Shown: one piece after another, positions 42,047 to 50,230 of the stretch
How positions within the stretch are numbered: the stretch's first letter is position 1
Layout: each line of letters starts with the position of its first letter
Origin: Ideonella sp. WA131b
GTDB lineage: Bacteria > Pseudomonadota > Gammaproteobacteria > Burkholderiales > Burkholderiaceae_C
Assembly (NCBI GenBank): GCA_023657425.1
Contig: JAGTJW010000003.1
Span: 310,001 to 374,000, forward strand
Direction: 5' to 3'
Length of the DNA stretch: 64,000 bases
Notes under the pieces: model-generated
What the model was told of the DNA's origin: nothing
The model's input: only the letters and a program-made list of their open reading frames with translations
Databases searched by the model: none
Program-made: the position numbers and the translations under genes

Positions 42047-43588
42047 ATGACTGACAAACTCATCATCTTCGACACCACGCTGCGCGACGGCGAGCAAAGC
42101 CCCGGCGCCTCGATGACGCGCGACGAGAAGCTGCGCATCGCGCGGCAGCTCGAGCGGCTGAAGGTCGACGTCATCGAGGCCGGCTTCGCCGCCAGCAGCA
42201 ACGGCGACTTCGAGGCCGTGCGCGCCATCGCGCAGGCGATCAAGGACAGCACCGTGTGTTCGCTGGCTCGCGCCAACGACCGCGACATCGGCCGTGCCGC
42301 CGAGGCGCTGAAGGGTGCCGCCCGCGCGCGCATCCACACCTTCATCGCCACCAGCGAACTGCACATGGAGAAGAAGCTGCGCATGACGCGCGAGCAGGTG
42401 CTTGAGCAGGCCAGGCTGGCGGTGCGCTTTGCGCGCCAGCACTGCGACGACGTCGAGTTCAGCCCGGAAGACGGCTACCGCAGCGACCCCAACTTCCTCT
42501 GCCGCGTCCTGGAGGCCGTGATCGCCGAGGGCGCGACCACGATCAACATACCCGACACCGTGGGCTACGCCATCCCCGAGCTGTATGGCGAGTTCATCCG
42601 CTCCCTGCGCGAGCGCATCCCCAACAGCGGCCACGCCATCTGGAGCGTGCACTGCCACAACGACCTGGGCATGGCCGTGGCCAACTCGCTGGCCGGCGTC
42701 AAGCTCGGCGGCGCGCGTCAGGTGGAGTGCACGGTCAACGGTCTGGGCGAGCGAGCCGGCAACTGCAGCCTGGAGGAGATCGTGATGGCCGTGAAGACGC
42801 GCCGCGACTACTTCGACCTCGAGCTTGGCATCGACACGACGCAGATCGTGCCGGCCAGCCGCATGGTCAGCCAGACCACGGGCTTTGTCGTGCAGCCCAA
42901 CAAGGCGGTGGTGGGCGCCAATGCCTTCGCCCACGCCAGCGGCATCCACCAGGACGGTGTGCTCAAGGCGCGCGATACCTACGAGATCATGCGCGCCGAA
43001 GACGTTGGCTGGGCAGCCAACAAGATCGTGCTCGGCAAGCTCAGCGGCCGCAACGCGTTCAAGCAGCGTCTGCAGGAACTCGGCATCGCCATGGAGTCCG
43101 AGGCTGAAGTCAACGCCGTCTTTATGCGCTTCAAGGACCTGGCCGACCGCAAGGCCGAGATCTTCGACGAAGACATCATCGCGCTCGCCAGCGACGAGAG
43201 CGTCACTGCCGAGCAGGAGCACTACCGACTTCTGTCGCTCGCCCAGCGCAGCGAAACCGGCGAACGGCCGCACGCCCGAGTCGCCTTCGCCGCCGGCAAC
43301 GTCGAGCACCATGCCGACAGCCACGGCAACGGCCCCGTCGACGCCAGCCTCAAGGCCATCGAGTCCAAGGTGAAGAGCGGCGCCGACATGGTGTTGTACT
43401 CGGTCAATGCCATCACCAGCGGCTCGACTGAATCGCAGGGCGAGGTCACCGTGCGTCTGCAGCACGGCGGCCGCGTCGTCAATGGTGTGGGGGCCGACCC
43501 GGACATCGTCGTCGCCTCGGCCAAGGCTTATCTGGCGGCGCTGAACAAGCTGCACAGCAAGGCCGAGCGGGTGGCCGCGCAGGGCTGA
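42047..43588 (+). CDS. leuA: 2-isopropylmalate synthase
   Basis: LeuA condenses acetyl-CoA with 2-oxoisovalerate, the first step of leucine synthesis. The 513-aa protein has the DRE-TIM catalytic barrel: [14 protein letters not shown] (catalytic Arg and metal Asp), [17 protein letters not shown] (metal His) and [15 protein letters not shown] linker is followed by the C-terminal allosteric domain (about 390-510) that binds leucine. Expression is likely controlled by the leader at 41855-41998. It starts [15 protein letters not shown] at 42047. Confidence 0.97.
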   Translation: MTDKLIIFDTTLRDGEQSPGASMTRDEKLRIARQLERLKVDVIEAGFAASSNGDFEAVRAIAQAIKDSTVCSLARANDRDIGRAAEALKGAARARIHTFIATSELHMEKKLRMTREQVLEQARLAVRFARQHCDDVEFSPEDGYRSDPNFLCRVLEAVIAEGATTINIPDTVGYAIPELYGEFIRSLRERIPNSGHAIWSVHCHNDLGMAVANSLAGVKLGGARQVECTVNGLGERAGNCSLEEIVMAVKTRRDYFDLELGIDTTQIVPASRMVSQTTGFVVQPNKAVVGANAFAHASGIHQDGVLKARDTYEIMRAEDVGWAANKIVLGKLSGRNAFKQRLQELGIAMESEAEVNAVFMRFKDLADRKAEIFDEDIIALASDESVTAEQEHYRLLSLAQRSETGERPHARVAFAAGNVEHHADSHGNGPVDASLKAIESKVKSGADMVLYSVNAITSGSTESQGEVTVRLQHGGRVVNGVGADPDIVVASAKAYLAALNKLHSKAERVAAQG

Positions 43589-43701
43589 CCAAAGAACCAC
43601 CCGACTCACAGCAGAAACTTGAGGAAACGCATGCAAGCAATTGATATCGCCCACGTTTTCCTCAGTCGACTACACTTCGCAAGATTCGGCGCGGGGTTCC
43701 C

Positions 43702-44952
43702 ATGGTTCTGACTTCGATCCAAGAGCGGGCACGGTTTCTGGCCGGGGCGCTGGCGCTGGCCTTTGCCATCCTGCTGCCGCTGGCGCCCGACATGGCCAAT
43801 GCGGCTACGGCCCAGAAGGCCAAGCCCGCTGCATCCTCGAAGGCCAATGCGCGCACTGCCACCAAGGCGCAGCCGCGGGAGTCTTCCAAGTCGCGGGTGA
43901 AGGCGGGTCCGTCACGCAAGGCCCGTCCGCCCAAGACAGTGCGCCGTGCCGTGCGCAGGCCGCCTTCGGTGGGCCAACTGACAGGCCTTCGGGCCACCGA
44001 CGATCCGCTGTCGCTCCAGTCCAGCGTGGCGCTTGTCGTCGACAAGGATACCGACGAGGTGCTCTTCAGCAAGAACCCCGATGCGGTCTTGCCGATCGCA
44101 TCCATCACCAAGCTGATGACGGCGCTCGTGGTGGTCGACGCCGGGCTCTCGCTGGAGGAACCGGTCGAGGTGTCGCAGGACGATGTGCGCGGCACCGTCG
44201 GCAGCCGCATGCACTCGAAGCTACGCCCCGGCACACGCCTGAGCCGCGGCGAGTTGATGCACCTGTCGCTGATGTCGTCCGAGAACCGGGCCGCCCACGC
44301 CCTGGGCCGCACCTACCCGGGCGGGCTGGGTGCGTTTGTACGCGCGATGAACCACAAGGCTTCGGAACTCGGCATGACCGACACCCGATACGTCGAGCCC
44401 ACAGGCCTGTCGGCCGACAACCGCAGCAGCGCTTTGGATCTGGCGAGGCTCGTCAGAGCAGCGTCCGAACATCCGGTGATCCGGGATTTGTCTACTTCGT
44501 TGGGCGCAGTCATCCCGGTGGGCCCGAAGCCGCGACCGGTGGAGTTTCGCAACACCAATGGCCTGGTGCACAACCCGGCTTGGGGCATCGGCTTGCAGAA
44601 GACAGGGTTCATCTCGGCCGCCGGCCGCTGCGTCGTGATGCAGGCCGAGTTGGCCGGCCGCCAGCTGATCATGGTGCTGCTCGACTCCGCCGGCCGCTAC
44701 TCGCGCATCGGAGATGCCGAGCGCCTGCGGAAGTGGGTGTCCGAGCAGACGCCGCTGCCGCTGTCGGGCCGCCGCGGCGAGCCGCCGCTGCCGTCGAAGC
44801 TCCACCCACAACTGCCCTCCGTGCCGCTACCTGCCTTCGGCACAAGCGAGCCCGGCCTGCCATCCACCGACGCTTCCAGGCCGTGGGGGCAGGTGCCAGC
44901 GCTGCCGCTGCAGGGCGTGGAGCGTGGGCCTGCCGCGCCAGGCGCCTTTTAG
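43702..44952 (+). CDS. pbpG: PBP7-like D-alanyl-D-alanine endopeptidase (S11 family)
   Basis: A periplasmic low-molecular-weight penicillin-binding protein that trims peptide cross-links. The 416-aa protein has a signal peptide (about 1-34, ending ANAATA), a basic Lys/Ala/Ser-rich linker (about 35-90), and the serine peptidase domain with SITKLM (SxxK), SSENRA (SxN) and QKTGFI (KTG). The last 80 residues are Pro-rich and lack the PBP5-type C-terminal membrane anchor. The start ATG at 43702 follows a 113-base gap after leuA containing an imperfect inverted repeat (GAGGAAACG at 43622 and CGTTTTCCTC near 43659) of unknown use. Its stop overlaps the iclR stop. Confidence 0.9.
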   Translation: MVLTSIQERARFLAGALALAFAILLPLAPDMANAATAQKAKPAASSKANARTATKAQPRESSKSRVKAGPSRKARPPKTVRRAVRRPPSVGQLTGLRATDDPLSLQSSVALVVDKDTDEVLFSKNPDAVLPIASITKLMTALVVVDAGLSLEEPVEVSQDDVRGTVGSRMHSKLRPGTRLSRGELMHLSLMSSENRAAHALGRTYPGGLGAFVRAMNHKASELGMTDTRYVEPTGLSADNRSSALDLARLVRAASEHPVIRDLSTSLGAVIPVGPKPRPVEFRNTNGLVHNPAWGIGLQKTGFISAAGRCVVMQAELAGRQLIMVLLDSAGRYSRIGDAERLRKWVSEQTPLPLSGRRGEPPLPSKLHPQLPSVPLPAFGTSEPGLPSTDASRPWGQVPALPLQGVERGPAAPGAF

Positions 44953-44957
44953 GCGCC
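44941..44957. terminator. hairpin spanning both stop codons of pbpG and the IclR gene
   Basis: GGCGCCT-TTT-AGGCGCC (7-bp stem, three-base loop) contains the TAG of pbpG and the TAA of the opposite gene. It can fold in both transcripts. T residues lie in the loop rather than after the stem, so it is not a textbook intrinsic terminator. Confidence 0.4.
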
Positions 44958-45719
44958 GCGGTACCCCAGCGCCTCGGAGATCTGCCGCGCGGTACCCCTC
45001 ACCCGCTCGGCCCAGCCTTCATCCAGCCGGTCAGACGGCGCCGAGATGGACAGCCCGGCCAAGAGCCGGCCTTGATCGTCGTGGATTGCGGCTGCGATGC
45101 AGCGAACACCCACCTCAAGCTCTTCGTCGTCGCGCGCGATCCCGGTCGCACGGACCAGAGAAAGTTCCCGCTCCAGACGTCCCAACTCGGTGATGCTGTT
45201 TCGCGTGTGGCCAGACAAGCCTGTGCGCGCTGCGTACGCGCGCACGCGGGAGGGGTCGTCGTGGGCCAGAAACAGCTTGCCCACTGAGGTCAGGTGCAGC
45301 GGCGCGCGGCCACCGACGGCGCGCACCACTTGCATGCCCGAGCGCTCGCTGTAGGCGCGCTCGATGTACACGATCTCATCGGCCTGCCGCAGCGAGAGGT
45401 TCACCGCCTGATGAGTAAGCTTGTGCAACTCGCGCATCGGCGCGAGCGCGGCCTCGCGGACATCCAGCCGCTCCTTGAACGCGTTGCCCAGCTCGAGCAG
45501 GCGCATACCCAGGCGGTAGGTGCCGGCCTGCGGCCGTTCGACGAAGCGCCCTATGGTGAGGTCGTTGAGTATGCGGTGGGCAGTGGAAGGATGCAGCCCG
45601 CTGCGCTCGCTGATGACCTTCAGTGACAGGGCCTCGTCCGAGGCTGCCAGCAGGTCGAGCAACGAGAAGGTGCGCTCAAGCACCTGGATCGTGGGAGTTG
45701 ACGGGGAATTGGCGGTCAT
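44949..45719 (-). CDS. IclR-family transcriptional regulator
   Basis: A 256-aa regulator. The N-terminal winged helix-turn-helix (about residues 10-70: VLERTFSLLDLLAASDEALSLKVISERSGLHPSTAHRIL) is followed by the IclR effector domain (about 80-250: VNLSLRQADEIVYIERAYSE, APLHLTSVGKLFLA, GIARDDEELEVGVRCIAAAI). Effector and targets are unknown. Start ATG at 45719; the frame extends upstream but MTANSPSTP with AGGG before it is preferred. Convergent with pbpG, four-base overlap of stops. Confidence 0.9.
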   Translation of the reverse strand: MTANSPSTPTIQVLERTFSLLDLLAASDEALSLKVISERSGLHPSTAHRILNDLTIGRFVERPQAGTYRLGMRLLELGNAFKERLDVREAALAPMRELHKLTHQAVNLSLRQADEIVYIERAYSERSGMQVVRAVGGRAPLHLTSVGKLFLAHDDPSRVRAYAARTGLSGHTRNSITELGRLERELSLVRATGIARDDEELEVGVRCIAAAIHDDQGRLLAGLSISAPSDRLDEGWAERVRGTARQISEALGYRGA

Positions 45720-45830
45720 GGGAACCCTGCAATCCCTGCGAATTTTGCATGGCAAAAACCCAGGCTGCAATCCGGGAGCCGGGAACCTGCGATGCACTCC
45801 CGATGGTCCCGGCAGGCAGGGCGGACGAAC

Positions 45831-47129
45831 TCAAGCCGCCCGATCGGCAGAGGAAAGGCTGGCAACGGCCGCCTCGCCGCTGCGCACCGCGCCTTCCAGC
45901 GTGGCTGGGTAGGGTCCATCAAGGTGGTCGCCGGCAGCCACCAGGCCCGGCGCGATGAGGGCGGGCGGCCGGTCCAGCGCCGGCACGCAGCGGAAGGTGG
46001 CGCGTTTCTCGGCCAGCGTTCGCCGCAGCCGCGCCGTTGCCGGCCACTGCCTCGTTCCGAAGGCCACCTGGGCCTGGGTCAGGATGGCCGCGGCGGTCGC
46101 TTCCAGCCCGCGCGCCACCCAGGGCGCCGCGCCGCTCACGACAAACGCCAGCTGCCCGACCGGGCCGCCAAGCGCGCCGTGGTCGAAGACAAACTGCGCA
46201 GGTGCCTGCGGGCCGTCTTCCAGCGCCAGCATGGGTGCAGCCAGGCGCAGACCTGGCGCGTCGATGATCACCGTGACGATGGGCTCGTAGCCAAAGGCCG
46301 CCGTGCGCGCTGACCAGCCCGGCCCATGCGGCTGGGCCAGCCGCGCGGACTCGGCGGCGCTGGCGGCCAGCACCACGGCTTCGAAGGGCTGGCCGTCCAC
46401 CTGCCAGGAGCCGGCCACCGAGCTCAGGTCCTGTACGCGGCGGCCTGCGTGCAGCGAAGCGCCGCGAGCCTGCAGCCAGGCCCAGGCCGGCTCGGGCAGG
46501 AGCGCGCCAAGCGGCGCACGGGGCAACAGCAGGTCCGACGAGCCGGGGCCAGAAAACAGTGAGTCGCGCAGCACACGCAGGAACACCGCCGCGCTGGCCT
46601 CATGGGCCGGCGTGTTGAGCGCGGCCACGCACAGCGGGTCGATCAGGCGCTGGCGCACGGCGCTCGGCAGGCCGAGGCACAGCTCGGCGACCGTCATGCC
46701 GGACTTGCAGCGGAAGCCGGCGAGCATCCAGCGAGCTGCAGCGGCCAGCAGTGCGAGCTTGTCGCGCGTCCCCCAGCCGTCTGCGCGGGCGACGCCAACA
46801 CCGAATGCCAGCCAGGCTGGCCCCGCGGGCAGGCGCAGGCCGGCGCCAGCGGGAGTGCGCAGATCGAGCGGCTGACGGTGCAGCACCGTGGCCGTGTCGA
46901 CGCCCACGGTGGTCATCAGGTCGAGCGTGCGGCGATAGGCACCGATCAGGATGTGCTGGCCGTTGTCGTGGCGGCGGCCGTCCGGGTCAGGCGCGAGGCT
47001 GCGCGCGCGGCCGCCCGGGGCCGGGGCCATCTCGAACACGGTCACCTGCCAGCCGGCCTGCACGCCGCGCACCGCGGCGGCCAGCCCCGCCCAGCCGGCC
47101 CCTACCACCGCCAAGCGCCGTGCAGCCAT
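45831..47129 (-). CDS. hpnE: squalene synthesis FAD-dependent oxidoreductase HpnE
   Basis: HpnE reduces hydroxysqualene to squalene, the last step of the HpnCDE route used by hopanoid-making bacteria. The 432-aa flavoprotein begins MAARRLAVVGAGWAGLAAAVRG (dinucleotide-binding motif near residues 6-20) and has GGRARS and the C-terminal FAD motif GLVAAGDHLDGPYPATLEGAVRSG. The start at 47129 lies 14 bases after the hpnD stop. The frame continues upstream over hpnD but without homology. Confidence 0.92.
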   Translation of the reverse strand: MAARRLAVVGAGWAGLAAAVRGVQAGWQVTVFEMAPAPGGRARSLAPDPDGRRHDNGQHILIGAYRRTLDLMTTVGVDTATVLHRQPLDLRTPAGAGLRLPAGPAWLAFGVGVARADGWGTRDKLALLAAAARWMLAGFRCKSGMTVAELCLGLPSAVRQRLIDPLCVAALNTPAHEASAAVFLRVLRDSLFSGPGSSDLLLPRAPLGALLPEPAWAWLQARGASLHAGRRVQDLSSVAGSWQVDGQPFEAVVLAASAAESARLAQPHGPGWSARTAAFGYEPIVTVIIDAPGLRLAAPMLALEDGPQAPAQFVFDHGALGGPVGQLAFVVSGAAPWVARGLEATAAAILTQAQVAFGTRQWPATARLRRTLAEKRATFRCVPALDRPPALIAPGLVAAGDHLDGPYPATLEGAVRSGEAAVASLSSADRAA

Positions 47130-47143
47130 GCCCGGGTCGGCGC

Positions 47144-48022
47144 TCAGCGGCCGCGCACGTGCGTGCACGCGGCGATCCAGAGCTTCTTCAGCGGCGTCAG
47201 CGAGGTGCGCTGATGCAGGACGCGGAAGCCCTGGGACTCGATTTCGCGCAGAAGGCTGCGGTAGATGTTGGCCATCATCAGGCCCGGCTTCTGCGCCACG
47301 CGGTCGGCCTCGGGCAGCAGTGCCAGGGCCTCGTCGAAGGTGGCGTGTGCGCGCTGGGCCTGGAAGCGCATCAGCGCGTCGAAACGCTCGCTGTAGCCCC
47401 ACGGCGACTCGCGCTGGAGCAGCTCGTGTGCCTTGACCCCAAAGCGCTGGAGCTCGTCGACCGGCAGGTAGATGCGGCCACGACGGGCGTCGTCGCCCAC
47501 GTCTCGGATGATGTTGGTCATCTGCATCGCCAAGCCCAGGCGGTGCGCGTAGTGCAGCGTCTCGGCCTGTGTGCGCCCGAAGATGTTGGCGGCAACCTCG
47601 CCCACGACGCCGGCCACCAGGTGGCAGTAGCGCTGCAGTCCGGCAAAGTCAAGGAAGCGGGTCTGATCGAGGTCGGTCTGGCAGCCGTCGATCACGGCCT
47701 CCAGGTGCGCGGCCTCGATGCCGAATCCGGGCGCCAGCGGCATCAGTGCGCGTGTGACAGGGTGCGTGGGACGGCCGGCGTAGGCTTCGACCACCTCGCG
47801 CCGCCACCAGGCCAGCTTGGCGGCAGCCACGGACGGCTCGGAGGTCTCGTCGACGACGTCGTCGACCTCGCGGCAGAACGCGTAGAACGCGGTGATCGCT
47901 GCGCGGCGCGGTGGCGGCAGGAACAAAAACGCGTAGTAGAAGCTCGAGCCGCTGCCGGCAGCCTTGTCCTGCACATACTGCTCGGGCGTCTCCGCAGTGG
48001 TGGCCCGGGCGCTGGGGTTCAC
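47144..48022 (-). CDS. hpnD: presqualene diphosphate synthase HpnD
   Basis: HpnD joins two farnesyl diphosphates to presqualene diphosphate. The 292-aa all-helical prenyltransferase has the two Asp-rich motifs FCREVDDVVDE and NIIRDVGDDARRGRIYLP, plus GLAMQMTN between them. The GTG start at 48022 overlaps the hpnC stop (GTGA). The C terminus LKKLWIAACTHVRGR matches the family. Confidence 0.94.
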   Translation of the reverse strand: MNPSARATTAETPEQYVQDKAAGSGSSFYYAFLFLPPPRRAAITAFYAFCREVDDVVDETSEPSVAAAKLAWWRREVVEAYAGRPTHPVTRALMPLAPGFGIEAAHLEAVIDGCQTDLDQTRFLDFAGLQRYCHLVAGVVGEVAANIFGRTQAETLHYAHRLGLAMQMTNIIRDVGDDARRGRIYLPVDELQRFGVKAHELLQRESPWGYSERFDALMRFQAQRAHATFDEALALLPEADRVAQKPGLMMANIYRSLLREIESQGFRVLHQRTSLTPLKKLWIAACTHVRGR

Positions 48023-48849
48023 CGCAGAGTCCTCATGCCCAACGCCCGCCAGAGCAGCAGCGGCGCGTCGGCGGCGCCCACCGTGGGGCGGCGGAGGAGG
48101 CTGGCATGGTCCATCGCCGCGATTTTCTCAAGAATGCGCAAGCCCCCTTGCACGACGAGCCGCAGTTCCCAGCCGGCGCGGCCGGGCACCTGGTGCACCA
48201 GCGGAGCGCCTTCGTGCATCAACCCGTGCGCCCAGTTGCACAGATCGTGCACCAGCGCACGGGCAGCGGGGCCGTCGCGGCAGGCCCTCAGGTCGTCCAG
48301 CGGCACGTCGTGTCGTTCGCGGTCGGCCTCAGGCACGTAGTGGCGGCCACGTGGGCCGTCAATGCGGAGGTCTTGCCAGAAGTTGATGAGTTGCAGCGCC
48401 GTGCAGATGGCATCGGAACGGTTCAGTGCCTTGGGGTCGGTGATGCCGTACAAGTGCAGCAGCAGCCGGCCGATGGGGTTGGCGGAACGGCGGCAGTAGG
48501 CAAGCAGCGCGTCGCGGTCTGGATACGGCGGGTTGCTGGTGTCTTGGGCGAACGCTTCCAGCAGGTCGGACAGCAGCGACACCGGCAGGGCATGGCGGAC
48601 GATCTGCTGAGACAGCGGTACGAACACCGGTGCCCATCGGGCCGACGGCGCTTGCCCCGTGGCCACGGCCATGAGGTCGCGCCGGTACTCGGCGAGATCG
48701 GCAAGGCGCGCCTCTGTGGGGGCGTCGCCCTCGTCGGCGATGTCGTCGGCCGTCCGCGCGAAGTGGTACAGGGCGGTGATGGCCGGCCGCAGCGCCGGCG
48801 GGCACAGCACCGAGGCGACGGGGAAGTTCTCGTAGTGGTCGACGCTCAC
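48019..48849 (-). CDS. hpnC: hydroxysqualene synthase HpnC
   Basis: HpnC converts presqualene diphosphate to hydroxysqualene. The 276-aa protein is homologous to HpnD with motifs ARTADDIADEGD and NFWQDLRIDGPRGRHYVPE; it starts VDHYENFPVAS after a GTG at 48849. First gene of the hpnCDE unit, divergent from the RND operon across a 228-base region. Its own promoter is not obvious. No squalene-hopene cyclase (shc) is in the window. Confidence 0.93.
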   Translation of the reverse strand: MSVDHYENFPVASVLCPPALRPAITALYHFARTADDIADEGDAPTEARLADLAEYRRDLMAVATGQAPSARWAPVFVPLSQQIVRHALPVSLLSDLLEAFAQDTSNPPYPDRDALLAYCRRSANPIGRLLLHLYGITDPKALNRSDAICTALQLINFWQDLRIDGPRGRHYVPEADRERHDVPLDDLRACRDGPAARALVHDLCNWAHGLMHEGAPLVHQVPGRAGWELRLVVQGGLRILEKIAAMDHASLLRRPTVGAADAPLLLWRALGMRTLR

Positions 48850-48894
48850 GACGGCGGATTGTGCGGGCCGACGTGTCTTGGCATCGGCGGGTGA

Positions 48895-48924
48895 TTGACA
48901 CGGCGCGGGGCGTGCTTCTATATT
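48895..48924 (+). promoter_or_regulatory. near-consensus sigma-70 promoter of the RND operon
   Basis: TTGACA (48895-48900), an 18-base spacer and TATATT (48919-48924). This is the strongest promoter in the window by consensus. The -10 box overlaps the left end of the TetR-type operator, so binding would block polymerase. Confidence 0.85.
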
Positions 48925-48946
48925 ACTGACCGGTCAGTCAGTAATA
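48921..48946. promoter_or_regulatory. TetR-type operator
   Basis: Arms TATTACTGAC and GTCAGTAATA flank a six-base centre; inside it the 14-base ACTGACCGGTCAGT is also a perfect palindrome, so two registers of symmetry overlap (the CAGT unit is repeated). The form TACTGACCGGTCAGTA is typical of TetR/AcrR-family operators. No TetR gene lies within the window beside it. Confidence 0.75.
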
Positions 48947-49077
48947 GGCCGCCTCGGCCGGCTTACGCCTTGCTCGCCGCAGACCTCTGGTCGCCAAAAC
49001 ATCCCAGAGCCTCCGCGCCCGAGTCCCCCGAACACGTCTCCGGCGACCTGCCCGTCGCCTCGCCCAGGTTGCCCGCC

Positions 49078-50211
49078 ATGCCTAGTCGCTCTGCCATCCT
49101 GACCTTCGTCCTGTTGTCTGCCGCCCTGTGGCTGGCGGCCTGCTCGCCCAAGCCGCCAGCGCCTGAGCCGGTGCGTGCGGTGCGCGTGATGACCGTTTCC
49201 CCCGACCTCGCCGGTGGTTTGCGGGAGTACGCCGCCGAGGTGCGCGCTCGCACCGAGTCGCGGCTGGGCTTCCGCGTGGCGGGCAAGCTGGTGGCGCGGT
49301 CCGCCGAGGTGGGCCATCGCGTGCGATCGGGCCAGGCCCTGGCGCAGGTCGACCCGGTTGACCTCAAGCTGCAGCAGGAAGCCGCCCAGGCAGCGCTTCG
49401 CGCCGCGCAGGCAGCGGTCGACTTCGCCGCCGCTGACTTCAAGCGCTACGAGGAAATGCGCGCGCAGGGCTTCATCAGCGCCACGGAGCTGGAACGACGC
49501 GAGAGCAGCCTCAAGGCGCAGCGCGCCCAACTCGACCAGGCGCGAGCCCAGGCTGAAGTCCAGGGCAACCTGGCTGCCTACGCGGTGCTCACGGCACCGG
49601 CAGCAGGGGTCATCACCGCCACCGAGGCCGAGGTGGGCGCCGTGCTTGCCGCCGGCACGCCAGTTGTCCGAGTGGCACACGACGGGCCGCGCGATGTGGT
49701 GTTCTCCGTGCCGGAAGACGCCGTTGTCGGCATCCGCGCGCTGCAGGGCCGGCGTGGCGTCCTTCGCGTACGCCCTTGGGGCGGGGCCAATGCCTTGCCC
49801 GCCACCGTGCGCGAGGTGGCCGCCGCGGCCGACCCTGCCACGCGGACCTTCCTTGTCCGCGCCGACATCGGCCAGGCACCGGTCCAGCTCGGACAGACGA
49901 TGACCGCGCAGCTTGATCTGCCGCGCCGCGACGCCGCGGCGCGCCTGCCGCTGAGCGCCATCATGAGCCAGCAGGGTCAGACGACTGTCTGGGTTCTGGA
50001 GCCGGCGAGCATGACGGTCAAGCTGCAGTCCATCGTGGTTGGCGAGGCCGACGGCAACTCGGTGATGGTGGCCAGCGGACTGCAGCCGGGTCAGCGCGTA
50101 GTGACGGCCGGCGTGCACATGCTGACGCCGGGCCAGAAAGTGAAGCTCTTCGACGATGCTCTTGACGCCGCCGCGCCGGCCCAGCCCGCGGCCCCCGCCG
50201 CCAGTCGCTGA
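49078..50211 (+). CDS. RND efflux periplasmic adaptor (membrane fusion) lipoprotein
   Basis: This is the adaptor linking the RND pump to an outer-membrane channel. The 377-aa protein has a signal peptide with lipobox LAAC (Cys about residue 21). The barrel-sandwich/lipoyl halves are RLGFRVAGKLVARSAEVGHRVRSGQ and VLTAPAAGVITATEAEVG, surrounding a coiled-coil hairpin (about 95-155, rich in Ala/Gln/Glu). A beta-barrel and membrane-proximal domain follow. The start ATG at 49078 is chosen for the signal peptide; the leader from the promoter is about 145 bases. The pump gene follows after 19 bases; no outer-membrane TolC-like gene is present. Confidence 0.92.
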   Translation: MPSRSAILTFVLLSAALWLAACSPKPPAPEPVRAVRVMTVSPDLAGGLREYAAEVRARTESRLGFRVAGKLVARSAEVGHRVRSGQALAQVDPVDLKLQQEAAQAALRAAQAAVDFAAADFKRYEEMRAQGFISATELERRESSLKAQRAQLDQARAQAEVQGNLAAYAVLTAPAAGVITATEAEVGAVLAAGTPVVRVAHDGPRDVVFSVPEDAVVGIRALQGRRGVLRVRPWGGANALPATVREVAAAADPATRTFLVRADIGQAPVQLGQTMTAQLDLPRRDAAARLPLSAIMSQQGQTTVWVLEPASMTVKLQSIVVGEADGNSVMVASGLQPGQRVVTAGVHMLTPGQKVKLFDDALDAAAPAQPAAPAASR

Positions 50212-50230
50212 AGCGATCGCGAGCACCGCC

